This document shows, piece after piece, positions 26,930-35,494 of a stretch of 64,000 bases of DNA. The stretch's first letter is position 1, and each line of letters opens with the position of its first letter. A program made the translations under genes and the position numbers. The stretch covers positions 124,001 through 188,000 of the forward strand of contig NZ_JBITMQ010000007.1 of the NCBI RefSeq assembly GCF_044466355.1. Direction: 5' to 3'. Source of the DNA: Actinophytocola sp044466355. Lineage in GTDB: Bacteria > Actinomycetota > Actinomycetes > Mycobacteriales > Pseudonocardiaceae. A model generated the notes under the pieces. That model made no database searches. It saw nothing but the letters and a program-made list of their open reading frames with translations, and was not told the DNA's origin.

Positions 26930-28210
26930 TCAGAGACGCGGCAGCTTCTTCCACGGCGGCGCGATGATGTAAGCGACGCCACCCGGGCCGCTGGAGATCC
27001 CACCTGACGCGTTGTAGCGCTTCGTGCGCAGCCAGATGTTGGCGAACTGGTCACGCTTGTAGACGTTGCGGACCGCTTCGTTGCTGCTGGAGGCCGGGTC
27101 GTTCGCGATCACGTCGCCGTTCTCCGTGAAGCCGACGACCACCATGATGTGGCCCGCCGTGCCGTAGCCGGCGCCGTCCAACTCGCTCGCGAGGAACGAC
27201 TGCGACGTGATCACTGGGATGCCCGCCTTGATGAACTTCTCGAGGTCGGTCATGGACGACAGGCGCGTGATGTGCCCGTTCAGCCCGAACGACGCGGCGT
27301 AGGCGGTGTTGAACGGCCAGTTGCCGGTGCCGTCGTAGTCGTGGTCGTAGGTGAAGCGGGCGGCGTGCGGGATCGTCGGGTCGGCGATCTCCGGGTCGAC
27401 CCACTCCAGGTCCTCGTCGCTGGGCCGCTTGCCCCAGTACTCGACCACCATCTCCGTCGAGGTGGGGCTGCACCAGGCCTCGCCACCGCCGCCGTACTCC
27501 GGGTACTCGCCCGCGTGGACGTTCTGCGAGTAGCGCGGGACCCGCAGCTCGACGCCCCACGCGCCCGCGGACGGGCCTGCGGGAACGGTGAACCGGTCGG
27601 GGATGTTCGAGGTCATGGCGCCGACCATGGACAGCTTCGGCGTCGCCCGCGTGCCGCGTTCGCGGTAGAGGGTCACGCGGAGCTGGTAGCTCGCGATGGC
27701 CTGCTCGGCGACGAACGTGTCGACGTCGACGTACCCGACGGCGTCCTCCTGGTCGGGGATCGTCGTGCGGACGATGTCGCTGTCGCCGAGCGCCCAGCGG
27801 GCCATCGTGTACCAGCGGCTCGTGGTGCCGTCGCCGGTGGTGCCCTGCATCTCGACCGTCAGCCAGGTGTTCTTGGGCGTCTTCGCGTTCCACGAGGCGA
27901 CGAGCTGGGTGGCGTCGAAGCCCTGCCTCCGCACGGGAGAGGTCCAGCGGCCGTACTCGTAGGTGCGGGTGGTGCCGAGGTCGGGTTCGGTGTGCTCGAT
28001 CGTGCCGACGGGTCGGGAGATGACCAGGCCACCCGGGGTGGGGAGGAGGCCTTCGGCACGGCCCTTCATGAAGTCGGAGGTGGACCGCCACTGGTGGAAG
28101 TCGACGGGCGCGTCGTCCGCGACCGGCTCGGCCATCGCCGGAACAGAGGACAACGACATGACCAGAGCGACTCCAAGCCCGGCGGCAAGACGTATCGGGT
28201 GTACGCGCAT
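26930..28210 (-). CDS. Secreted C39-family (papain-like) peptidase
   Basis: The 426-residue precursor has a clear signal peptide (RLAAGLGVALVMSLSSVPAMA, cleavage after AMA). A beta-rich N-terminal region is followed by a C-terminal peptidase_C39_2 domain. The likely catalytic Cys is in GGEAWCSPTSTEMVVEYWG, His in GTAGHIMVVVGF and Asp/Asn in DVIANDPAS. It probably cleaves proteins or peptides outside the cell. ATG 28210 starts the signal peptide; the upstream open frame is repeat element 3 and not coding. Confidence 0.88.
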   Translation of the reverse strand: MRVHPIRLAAGLGVALVMSLSSVPAMAEPVADDAPVDFHQWRSTSDFMKGRAEGLLPTPGGLVISRPVGTIEHTEPDLGTTRTYEYGRWTSPVRRQGFDATQLVASWNAKTPKNTWLTVEMQGTTGDGTTSRWYTMARWALGDSDIVRTTIPDQEDAVGYVDVDTFVAEQAIASYQLRVTLYRERGTRATPKLSMVGAMTSNIPDRFTVPAGPSAGAWGVELRVPRYSQNVHAGEYPEYGGGGEAWCSPTSTEMVVEYWGKRPSDEDLEWVDPEIADPTIPHAARFTYDHDYDGTGNWPFNTAYAASFGLNGHITRLSSMTDLEKFIKAGIPVITSQSFLASELDGAGYGTAGHIMVVVGFTENGDVIANDPASSSNEAVRNVYKRDQFANIWLRTKRYNASGGISSGPGGVAYIIAPPWKKLPRL

Positions 28211-28257
28211 GCGAACGATTTTCCAGTGCCGCACACGCCATGTAAATGCCCCACTCA

Positions 28258-28508
28258 GCCGCGAACCAAGCCCCCACCCCGCGAGTCGCGTTCTCAGACA
28301 CCGCGAGTCGCGCGCCCAGACACATCGAGTTGTGCGTTTCGTGCATGCGGATGTGCTGGGCGTGTGCACGAAACGTACAACTCGGTATGTGCGGGAGCGC
28401 GACTCGCGGTGTTCTTGCGCGCGACTCGCTGTGTGCGGGAGCGCGACTCGCGGTGTCCTTGCGCGTGACTCGCTGTGTGGGCGGGCGCGACTCGCGGGGT
28501 TCTGGGGG
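28258..28508. repeat. Palindromic extragenic element, copy 3
   Basis: GCGAGTCGCG units (28276-28320) precede a hairpin with 20-bp arms at 28326-28345 and 28365-28384 (one mismatch). Five inverted CGCGACTCGC(G/T)G units of about 20 bp follow up to the PadR stop. It lies between a PadR gene and the start of the downstream peptidase gene, in tandem orientation, and fills most of the 298-bp gap. Confidence 0.85.
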
Positions 28509-29078
28509 TTAGGTCTGGTCTTCTTCTTCTAGTTCTTTCAGGAAGTCGGACCAGAACTGTTCTACGCAGCGTTCGTAGCGGATGCCCAGTTCGATGGTTT
28601 TGACCTGCCAGCGGTCCGCGTAGTCGACGATCTCCGCTCGTTGGTCCTCGTACGCGTCGGCGCGCAGGCGGTGGGACTCGTGGCGGTCGCGGGCCAGTTG
28701 TAGCAGGTCCTTGCGGGTGCCGAAGTTCAGGAAGAAGAGTTTCAGCAGGCCCAGGTCGCGCACCTCGGTCTGGTCCACCGTCGGCGCCGACAGCCATTCG
28801 CGCAGTGCCTCACGGCCCGCGGGGAGGATCGAGTAGGTGCGGCGGCGCCTGCCGCCCTCCTCGACCTCCTCCGCCACGTAGCCGTCCGCGACCAGCCGTG
28901 CGGGCTCGTCGTACAGCTGGGAGTGGGCGAACGCCCAGAAGTTGCCGATCGTGTTCGCGACCCACTGTTTCAGGTCGTAGCTCGTCGCCGGCGAGTAGCT
29001 CAGCATGCCGAGCACGACGTACGACGTCGCGGTCAACTTCCTTGTACGAGGTTCCGGCACGCGGCCGACCATACCCAC
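28509..29078 (-). CDS. PadR-family transcriptional regulator
   Basis: The 189-residue PadR protein has an N-terminal winged helix (SYVVLGMLSYSPATSYDLKQ, SQLYDEPARLVADGYVAEE, GRRRRTYSILPAGREALREW) and a C-terminal dimerisation coiled coil (about 110-185). Start ATG 29078 or 29072. It stands upstream of repeat element 3 and downstream of the thioesterase/ligase operon on the same strand, with a 45-bp gap. The ligand and target are unknown; autoregulation is usual for the family. Confidence 0.88.
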   Translation of the reverse strand: MGMVGRVPEPRTRKLTATSYVVLGMLSYSPATSYDLKQWVANTIGNFWAFAHSQLYDEPARLVADGYVAEEVEEGGRRRRTYSILPAGREALREWLSAPTVDQTEVRDLGLLKLFFLNFGTRKDLLQLARDRHESHRLRADAYEDQRAEIVDYADRWQVKTIELGIRYERCVEQFWSDFLKELEEEDQT

Positions 29079-29123
29079 CCCGCACGGTCGATGCCGACCA
29101 TATGGCCTACCCCATAGGGGGCG

Positions 29124-29513
29124 TCACAGCACCGCCTGGCTCTGGGTGACCCTCGCTACCAGGCGTTTCTCGTCATCGACAACGTCGGATTCGACTACGA
29201 TGATGCGCCGCCCGACGTGGAGCGGACGGGCTATCGCGGTCGCGTGACCCGATCGCACCGCGCGCAGGAAGTTGGTCTTGGACTCGATCGTCGTCGTGCC
29301 CTCCGCGCCCGACGGCAGGTTGAGGAACGCGCACAGGGCGCCGACGTTGTCCGCCAGCGCCATGAGCACCCCGCCGTTCAACGCGCCGCCCGAGGTGCAC
29401 AGCTCGGGGGCGTACGCCACCCGGCCGCGCACCTCCGCCGCGTCCGCGGCGAGCACCTCGATGCCGAGGTGCGCCGCGAACGGGACCACCTTGCCCAGGT
29501 CGACAGCGGTCAT
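29124..29513 (-). CDS. PaaI-like hotdog thioesterase
   Basis: The 129-residue hotdog-fold protein has the signature GALNGGVLMALADNVGALCA, with the conserved Asn-Gly-Gly and Asp typical of PaaI/YbgC-like acyl-CoA thioesterases. ATG 29513 overlaps the stop of the acyl-CoA ligase gene by four bases, so it probably hydrolyses acyl-CoA made by that ligase or serves to recycle CoA. It is last in a two-gene unit before padR. Confidence 0.88.
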   Translation of the reverse strand: MTAVDLGKVVPFAAHLGIEVLAADAAEVRGRVAYAPELCTSGGALNGGVLMALADNVGALCAFLNLPSGAEGTTTIESKTNFLRAVRSGHATAIARPLHVGRRIIVVESDVVDDEKRLVARVTQSQAVL

Positions 29514-31147
29514 GACAGGTGCGTGATGTCCAGCGAGCCGTCCGAGGCCGACGCGCGCAGCCGCTTCTTGTCGAACTTGCCGACCGACGTCTTCGGCACC
29601 TCGTCGATGAACGTCCAGTTCTCCGGCAGCTGCCACTTCGCGACCTTGTCCGCCAGGAACTCCTGCAGCTCAGCCGGGGTGGTCGTCTCGCCGGCACGCA
29701 GCACCACCGCCACCAGCGGGCGCTCCGACCACTTCTCGTCCGGCACGCCGATCACCGCGGCCTCGGCGACCGCCGGGTGCGCCATCACGGCGTTCTCCAG
29801 GTCCACCGACGAGATCCACTCGCCGCCGGACTTGATGATGTCCTTCGACCGGTCCGTGAGCCGCAGGAACCCGTCCGGTGTGATCGCGCCGACGTCGCCG
29901 GTACGCAGCCAGCCGTCCGGCGAGAACTTCTCCGAACCCTCCTCACCGGCGGAAACGCGGTAGTACGACGCCGCGACCCACGGGCCGGCGACCTCCAGCT
30001 CACCGACGGCCTCGTTGTCCCACGGCAGCTCGTTGCCGTCGTCGTCCATCAGCCGCGCACGCACCGACGCCGGGAAGCGGCCCTGCAGGACCCGGTACTC
30101 CCACGCGTCCTCCGGCGACAGGCCGGCGGGCGCCCGCGACACCGAACCGAGCGGTGAGGTCTCCGTCATGCCCCACGCGTGGATGATCGTCACCCCGAGC
30201 TTGTCGAACGCCGCCATCAGCGACGGCGGGCACGCCGACCCGCCCACCACGGCCCGCTCCAGCGGCGCCAGGTCCTGCGGCTTCTGGTCCAGGAGCGCGA
30301 GCAGGCCCTGCCAGATCGTCGGCACGGCACCGGCCATCGTCGGCTTCTCGGCGGCGATCATCGCGGCCAGCGGCTCGGGCTGCAGGAACCGGTCGGGCAT
30401 GATCAGCGACGCACCCACCATGAGCGCCGCGTACGGCAGGCCCCACGACATCGCGTGGAACTGCGGAACGATCACCAGGGCCCGGTCTGCCTGCGACAAC
30501 GCCATCGAGTCGGTCATGCAGACCTGCATCGAGTGCAGCCAGATCGACCGGTGCGTGTAGACGACGCCCTTCGGGTCACCGGTCGTGCCGGACGTGTAGC
30601 ACATCGCGGCCGCCGCGTTCTCGTCCACGGACGGCCAGTCGAACTCGTCCGGCTGGCCGGCGAGCAACTCCGCGTACGAGTGGACGGTCACGCCCTCGGG
30701 TGCTCGCAGCGACGACGCGTCACCGTTGACGACCACGACGTGCCTGACCGTGTCGAAGGTCGGCAGCACCTTCGCCAGCAGCGGCACCAGGGTGCCGTCG
30801 ACCAGCACGACGTGGTCCTCGGCGTGGTTCGCGACGTACGTCAGCTGCTCGGGGAACAGGCGGATGTTGAGCGTGTGCAGCACGGCCCCCATCGCGGGCA
30901 CCGCCAGGTAGGCGACGAGGTGCTCGGTGTTGTTCCACATGAACGTGCCGACCCGCTGGTCGGACGTGACGCCGAGACCGCGCAGCGCGTGCGCGAGCCT
31001 CGCCGCCTCCCGCCCGACCTCGGCGAACGTGCTTCGGCGCGCCTCGGTGCCGGTCCACGTCACTACCTCGGCGTTCGCGTGGACGCGACTGCCGTGGCGA
31101 AGAAGGTTCGCGATGGACAGTCGACCGTCCTGCATGGTGCCCAACAT
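29510..31147 (-). CDS. Long/medium-chain acyl-CoA ligase (FadD family)
   Basis: The 545-residue adenylate-forming enzyme activates fatty acids with ATP and CoA. The P-loop-like motif MCYTSGTTGDPKGVVYTHRS, the hinge motif GWLRTGDVGAITPDGFLRLT and the C-terminal catalytic Lys region VPKTSVGKFDKKRLR are all intact. The start is ATG 31147, with MQDG 31135 as an alternative. It is cotranscribed with the thioesterase. The substrate is probably a medium or long fatty acid. Confidence 0.92.
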   Translation of the reverse strand: MLGTMQDGRLSIANLLRHGSRVHANAEVVTWTGTEARRSTFAEVGREAARLAHALRGLGVTSDQRVGTFMWNNTEHLVAYLAVPAMGAVLHTLNIRLFPEQLTYVANHAEDHVVLVDGTLVPLLAKVLPTFDTVRHVVVVNGDASSLRAPEGVTVHSYAELLAGQPDEFDWPSVDENAAAAMCYTSGTTGDPKGVVYTHRSIWLHSMQVCMTDSMALSQADRALVIVPQFHAMSWGLPYAALMVGASLIMPDRFLQPEPLAAMIAAEKPTMAGAVPTIWQGLLALLDQKPQDLAPLERAVVGGSACPPSLMAAFDKLGVTIIHAWGMTETSPLGSVSRAPAGLSPEDAWEYRVLQGRFPASVRARLMDDDGNELPWDNEAVGELEVAGPWVAASYYRVSAGEEGSEKFSPDGWLRTGDVGAITPDGFLRLTDRSKDIIKSGGEWISSVDLENAVMAHPAVAEAAVIGVPDEKWSERPLVAVVLRAGETTTPAELQEFLADKVAKWQLPENWTFIDEVPKTSVGKFDKKRLRASASDGSLDITHLS

Positions 31148-31415
31148 CGCTGTTCAGCTCCCGTGTACTGGTGGGTACGTTATGGCGCACATTAGTGCCG
31201 AAACGGGCCCTGTGAATACGGGTAACCGTGTGTGTCGGACCCCCAGAAGGTGGGTTACCTGCGGTTTCAGCGAGAACTCTTAGCGTGTCGCGCGTATGTT
31301 GCGAGACGTAGATGTGTTTACTGGCAGCGGCGCCGCGGGGGAGCGGTCCAGGAAAGCTCCTGGTCGTCGGCCTGCGCGGGACCCGCCAGCAGTCGGATTA
31401 GGAAGGAACACCACG

Positions 31416-31727
31416 GTGGCTCTGCCCACGTTGACTCCAGAGCAGCGCGCTGAGGCGCTGGCCAAGGCGGCGGAGGCGCGCAAGGCGCGCTCCGAGCTGT
31501 TGGCGTCGATCAAGTCCGGCGAGCGGACCATCGCGTCGGTGCTCGGCAAGGCCAAGGAAGACAAGACGATCGGCAAGACGAAGGTCGCTGCCCTGCTCAA
31601 GGCCGTTCCGGGCCTCGGTGCCGTCAAGGTCGCCGCGCTGCTCGAGCAGACCGGTATCGACCCGGACCGCCGCGCCGCCGGACTCGGCGAGCGCCAGCGC
31701 TCCGCGCTCATCGAAGCGCTCAACTGA
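31416..31727 (+). CDS. mihF: Actinobacterial integration host factor (mIHF)
   Basis: The 103-residue nucleoid-associated protein is unrelated in sequence to enterobacterial IHF. The sequence PTLTPEQRAEALAKAAEARK, followed by GKTKVAALLKAVPGLGAVKV (helix-two turn-helix DNA contact) and DRRAAGLGERQRSALIEAL, is characteristic of streptomycete sIHF and mycobacterial mIHF. GTG 31416 follows AGGAAGGA. It is a single-gene unit ended by a perfect hairpin. It bends and compacts DNA and influences secondary metabolism in relatives. Confidence 0.96.
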   Translation: MALPTLTPEQRAEALAKAAEARKARSELLASIKSGERTIASVLGKAKEDKTIGKTKVAALLKAVPGLGAVKVAALLEQTGIDPDRRAAGLGERQRSALIEALN

Positions 31728-31738
31728 CACAGGTTTCA

Positions 31739-31773
31739 TCAGGGCCCGCGGGTACCGTGCCCGCGGGCCCTGA
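31739..31773 (+). terminator. Intrinsic terminator after mihF
   Basis: Perfect 14-bp inverted repeat TCAGGGCCCGCGGG / CCCGCGGGCCCTGA with a 7-base loop, 11 bases after the stop. Confidence 0.92.
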
Positions 31774-31835
31774 ACGTGTTCAAAATCCTACCCGAGGGGG
31801 AGTTTGGCGGCCGTTCACGCGGGCATGATGATGGG

Positions 31836-32975
31836 GTGATCGAGGACTACCGCCCCGGCTCGTTCCTGCTGACGTCCCCACATCGGGCTCTGCTCGCGAC
31901 CGGCGAGCGGCAGGTCGTCACCGAGAGCGACCCGGACGAGCTCGCCAAGCGGGTCACGAAGCTCCTCGTCGACTCGGACGTCCCGGTCGCGGTCGGCGCG
32001 CTCCCCTTCGACACCGGCCCGGACAGCGCCGCCGCCCCGCACGTGGTCCTGCCGGACGCGGCCCGCTGGTCCGGCCCGCTGCCCGCCCGGCCACGACGGC
32101 CCGTCGGCGCCGCCGCCTCGGTCGAGCCGGTGCCCTCGCGCGCGGGCTACGCGCAGGCGGTGGCCGCCGCCGTCGAGTCGCTGCAGGCCGGTGACCTGCG
32201 CAAAGTGGTGTTGGCGCGGGCGCTGCGGCTGACCATGGCCGCCCCGGTCGACCTGCGCACCCTGCTCGGCAACCTCGTCTCCGACAACGCCGCGGGCTTC
32301 ACCTACGCCGTCGACCTGCCGTGTGCGTCCGGGCGCAGGACGCTCGTGGGCGCGACGCCCGAGATGCTGCTGTCCCGCACCGGCACGAGCGTCGTCGCGA
32401 ACCCCCTCGCCGGGTCGATCCCCCGCGAACAGGACCCCGAGGCCGACCGCGCCGCCGGTGCTTCCCTGCTCGCGTCGGCGAAGGACCGTGACGAGCACCG
32501 CGTCGTCGTGGAGGCCGTGGCCGACGGGTTGCGCCCGTTCTGCCGCGCCCTCGACGTGCCCGCCGAGCCGTCGCTGATCAGGACGAACGCGGTGTGGCAC
32601 CTGTCCACCCGCGTCGAGGGCGAGCTGCGCGACCCCGGTATCACGTCGTTACGGCTGGCCAGCGCCCTGCACCCGACCCCGGCCGTCTGCGGGACGCCGT
32701 CCGACGTGGCCCGCTCGACGATCACCGCGCTGGAGCCGTTCGACCGCGGCTTCTACGCGGGCGCGATCGGCTGGTGCGACGCCGACGGCGACGGGGAATG
32801 GGTGGTCGGGATCCGCTGCGGCGAGCTGACCGAGCCGGTGTCCGGGCCGCCGGTCATGACCCTGTACTCGGGGGCCGGGATCATGCCCGCGTCCGTGCCG
32901 GAGCTGGAGGTCACGGAGACCTCGGCGAAGTTCCGGACGCTGCTGCGCGCGATGGGCCTGCACCTGGAGGGTTAG
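31836..32975 (+). CDS. Isochorismate synthase
   Basis: The 379-residue chorismate-utilising enzyme (EntC/DhbC/MenF type) makes isochorismate for catecholate siderophores or menaquinone. The conserved core includes DLRKVVLARALRLTM (general base Lys), NPLAGSIPREQDPEADR, LHPTPAVCGTP and the Mg-binding FYAGAIGWCDADGDGEWVVG. GTG 31836 was chosen because the more upstream ATG overlaps the terminator. It converges, with a four-base overlap, on the phosphopantetheinyl transferase gene. No catechol NRPS adjoins it, so a menaquinone role is also possible. Confidence 0.9.
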   Translation: MIEDYRPGSFLLTSPHRALLATGERQVVTESDPDELAKRVTKLLVDSDVPVAVGALPFDTGPDSAAAPHVVLPDAARWSGPLPARPRRPVGAAASVEPVPSRAGYAQAVAAAVESLQAGDLRKVVLARALRLTMAAPVDLRTLLGNLVSDNAAGFTYAVDLPCASGRRTLVGATPEMLLSRTGTSVVANPLAGSIPREQDPEADRAAGASLLASAKDRDEHRVVVEAVADGLRPFCRALDVPAEPSLIRTNAVWHLSTRVEGELRDPGITSLRLASALHPTPAVCGTPSDVARSTITALEPFDRGFYAGAIGWCDADGDGEWVVGIRCGELTEPVSGPPVMTLYSGAGIMPASVPELEVTETSAKFRTLLRAMGLHLEG

Positions 32976-33670
32976 CCGAGTGCGCCGATCAGCGCGGCCG
33001 CGTCCCGCTCGGTGACCTTGGGTTCGTCGGTGCCGAAGACGGCCACGCACGCCCGGTAGCCGTCGCCCACGTCGAGGTCGGCCATGTGCACGGCCGCGAC
33101 GTCGACCTCGGGTGCGTTGGACGCCACCACACGGGGCGGCTCGTCGTACGCGCTGAGCGTCAGCTTGCTCATGGCGACCGACATGCCCTTGCCGGTCGCC
33201 TTGACGACGGCCTCCTTGCGGGCCCAGTACGTGAAGAACGCCGCCTTCTTCCTCGCGGGCGGAACCTTCTCGAACGCGGTCAGCTCCGCGGGGGAGAACG
33301 CGATCCCGGCGAGCCCGTCGACCTCGGCGTCCCGCACCTCCTCGACGTCCACACCGACCGGGGTGGCGTCGGTGAGCGCGAGCGCGACCCAGTCACCGGA
33401 GTGCGAGATCGACACCTCGAGCCCCGCGACCTTCGGTTTGCCGTGCGGCTTCCCGCAGTCGAAACACGACGCGTCGATGACGACGTCCTTGGCCGCGACC
33501 CCCAGCTCAGCGGCGGCCACGCCACGGATGAGCGCGCGGCCGGTCAGAAACCGCTGCTTGTCGATCTCCCGGCGGTAGCCGTCGAAGCGGGTCTGCTCGA
33601 CGTCGTCGAGGAGGTTCAACAGGCCGGGCGTCACCGCGGCCGGGCGCGCCCACCACACGTCGCATCGCAT
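32972..33670 (-). CDS. 4'-phosphopantetheinyl transferase (Sfp type)
   Basis: The 232-residue Sfp-like enzyme transfers the phosphopantetheine arm from CoA to ACP/PCP serines. Motifs are KQRFLTGRALIRGVA, the P2 region GLEVSISHSGDWVALAL, Mg-binding PVGVDVEEV and the P3 helix FFTYWARKEAVVKATGKGM. The first ATG is at 33694, but MRCDVWWARP at 33670 matches the family start better. It could activate the ACP encoded at 48363, 15 kb away. It lies 45 bp downstream of the VWA protein gene. Confidence 0.92.
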   Translation of the reverse strand: MRCDVWWARPAAVTPGLLNLLDDVEQTRFDGYRREIDKQRFLTGRALIRGVAAAELGVAAKDVVIDASCFDCGKPHGKPKVAGLEVSISHSGDWVALALTDATPVGVDVEEVRDAEVDGLAGIAFSPAELTAFEKVPPARKKAAFFTYWARKEAVVKATGKGMSVAMSKLTLSAYDEPPRVVASNAPEVDVAAVHMADLDVGDGYRACVAVFGTDEPKVTERDAAALIGALG

Positions 33671-33715
33671 ACCCCGATCATGCCGCAACGGCACTGGACA
33701 TCCGCTCGTATCGGG

Positions 33716-35407
33716 TCAGCCGCCCGCGTTCGGGTCGCAGGACGGCGGCTGGCAGAGCACCTTCGACAGCGCCGCGTAGAAGATGTCGCCGATCTTGGTC
33801 GGGTCCGGGGTGGTGAAGGCCTGGCCGCCGGTGGCGCCCGCGATGGCCTGGAGCTCGCCGACGTCGATGTCCGGGCCGATGCCGATGCCGACGATGCGGA
33901 TCGGGCGCTGGGGGTCCTGGAGCTTTGCCAGCTCGGTGAGGAGCTCGTCGCGGCTGATGCTGTTCGCGTCCTCGTTGCGGCCGTCGGTCATGACGATCAC
34001 GGTGTTGATGCGGCCGGGTTCGAAGTTCTGGCGGGCCGCCTGGTAGATGGCCAACGTGCTGTCGTACAGGCCCGTCGCGCCGTTCTCGAGTGCCTTGACC
34101 TGGCGCAGTTTCCCGAGCTCGCCCGACCGCACCTGCTCGCTGATCGGCGCCACGGGCAGCAGCTCGCGGAAGTCCTTCTCGCCGTCGAGGTTCGTCGAGA
34201 ACAGCCAGATGCCGAGCTTCGTGGTCGGCCGCATCAGGCCGATGCCCAGCTCGGCGGCCTGCAAGGTCACCTGCATCCGGTTGCGGCCGGTGCCCGGCAC
34301 CGGCTCGTTCATCGACCCCGACACGTCCAGCAGCACCTGCACCCGGCCGCTCAGGTTCACGCCGGACCACTCGTTGAGCAGCTTGTCCACCTCGGCGGGC
34401 GGCGGCAGCTCGGCGGGCGTCACCTTCTTCACCGTGGTGCGTTCTTCGTTGCCGCGCGTGCGCAGCATCTCGCCGTCCGGGGTGCGGAAACCGGCGTCGG
34501 ACAAGGCGTCCGCGGTCTTCTGCGTCATGAGCACGGTCAGGAACTTCTCCGCCGCGTCCTGCCGCTCCGGGGACGTGTCCGGCAGCACGACGTACGGGTA
34601 GTCCAGCGCGGGCACCGCGGGTTGCGCGTACACCGCCACCAGCGGCAACCCGTTGGGCTTGGCGTTCTGGCGCAGCACCCCGGCCTCGGACACGGCGAAC
34701 CCGTCGAGCGGCTTGTCGTCCGACGCGCTGCCCGGCAGCCTGCCGAACAGGTCGTTCACCGACGGCAGCGTGTTCGGCGACAACCTGCGCAGCTGCGTGG
34801 TGATCGCGGCGGCCGGGTCCGGCTCCGCCTTCAGCAGCTCGTGCACCCCGTGCAGGACCGAGATGCCGATCGGTTCGAGGCCGGGATCGGGCATGCCGAG
34901 CCGCAGCGACTGCGAGCCCAGCACGTCCGCCCAGGTCAACGGTTTTCCCGGCCAGTTGAGCCGCTTCGCGGCGTCCTCGGTCACCGCAAGCACCACCGGG
35001 GAGCTCGCGATCGACGTGCCGCTGACCGGTTCGGCGAACGCGCCGCTGGTCTGCGCGCGCTGCAACCACACCGTCGAGTCCGGGATCCACACGTCCGGCT
35101 GCTCGGTGCCGTCGGACACCACCAGCGACTCCGCCGTCGCCGACGACTCGCGGTTGGACACCCGCACCGAGTAACAGGTCTCCTCCGACGACAGTTCGCG
35201 GGCGGTGCGGACGATCACCGGTGCGATGTCCGGGGACGCGGTCACGTTCACGACCGTGGTGGTGTCACAGCTCGACGCCTGCAGCCGCTGCGACAGGAAG
35301 TCGTAGGTGAACCAGCCGAGCAGACCTAGCACGACCAGTGCCACCACCGCGATCAGAGGTGACCTGCCACGCCAGCCACGGGACTTGGCGGAGGAGTGTC
35401 GCCCCAT
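33716..35407 (-). CDS. Membrane-anchored substrate-binding/VWA domain protein
   Basis: The 563-residue protein has an N-terminal membrane anchor (LIAVVALVVLGLLGWFTYDF), an extracellular periplasmic-binding-protein-like domain (about 45-340, SBP_bac_11-like: VTASPDIAPVIVRTARELSS, PDVWIPDSTVWLQRA) and a C-terminal von Willebrand A domain (about 365-560). The VWA metal site DVSGSMNEP is intact, with a later VMTDGRNED. Such proteins are widespread in actinomycetes; the role is unknown, perhaps adhesion or envelope sensing. It lies upstream of the PPTase on the same strand. Confidence 0.85.
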   Translation of the reverse strand: MGRHSSAKSRGWRGRSPLIAVVALVVLGLLGWFTYDFLSQRLQASSCDTTTVVNVTASPDIAPVIVRTARELSSEETCYSVRVSNRESSATAESLVVSDGTEQPDVWIPDSTVWLQRAQTSGAFAEPVSGTSIASSPVVLAVTEDAAKRLNWPGKPLTWADVLGSQSLRLGMPDPGLEPIGISVLHGVHELLKAEPDPAAAITTQLRRLSPNTLPSVNDLFGRLPGSASDDKPLDGFAVSEAGVLRQNAKPNGLPLVAVYAQPAVPALDYPYVVLPDTSPERQDAAEKFLTVLMTQKTADALSDAGFRTPDGEMLRTRGNEERTTVKKVTPAELPPPAEVDKLLNEWSGVNLSGRVQVLLDVSGSMNEPVPGTGRNRMQVTLQAAELGIGLMRPTTKLGIWLFSTNLDGEKDFRELLPVAPISEQVRSGELGKLRQVKALENGATGLYDSTLAIYQAARQNFEPGRINTVIVMTDGRNEDANSISRDELLTELAKLQDPQRPIRIVGIGIGPDIDVGELQAIAGATGGQAFTTPDPTKIGDIFYAALSKVLCQPPSCDPNAGG

Positions 35408-35494
35408 GTCCGTCGACCTCCAAGCTGGCGAGCTGATTCACCCGGGTGGGTGAACCTTACCGAGAACCACGGGGTGTTCAAGGGATCGAAAAGG

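Noticed and set aside
29080..29123. PadR operator candidate (CCATATGG and CCATAGG)
   Set aside because: The symmetry is weak and the site could simply be promoter sequence.
32594..35329. 911-codon plus-strand frame over the PPTase and VWA genes
   Set aside because: High-GC antisense artefact. The minus-strand genes have intact family motifs.
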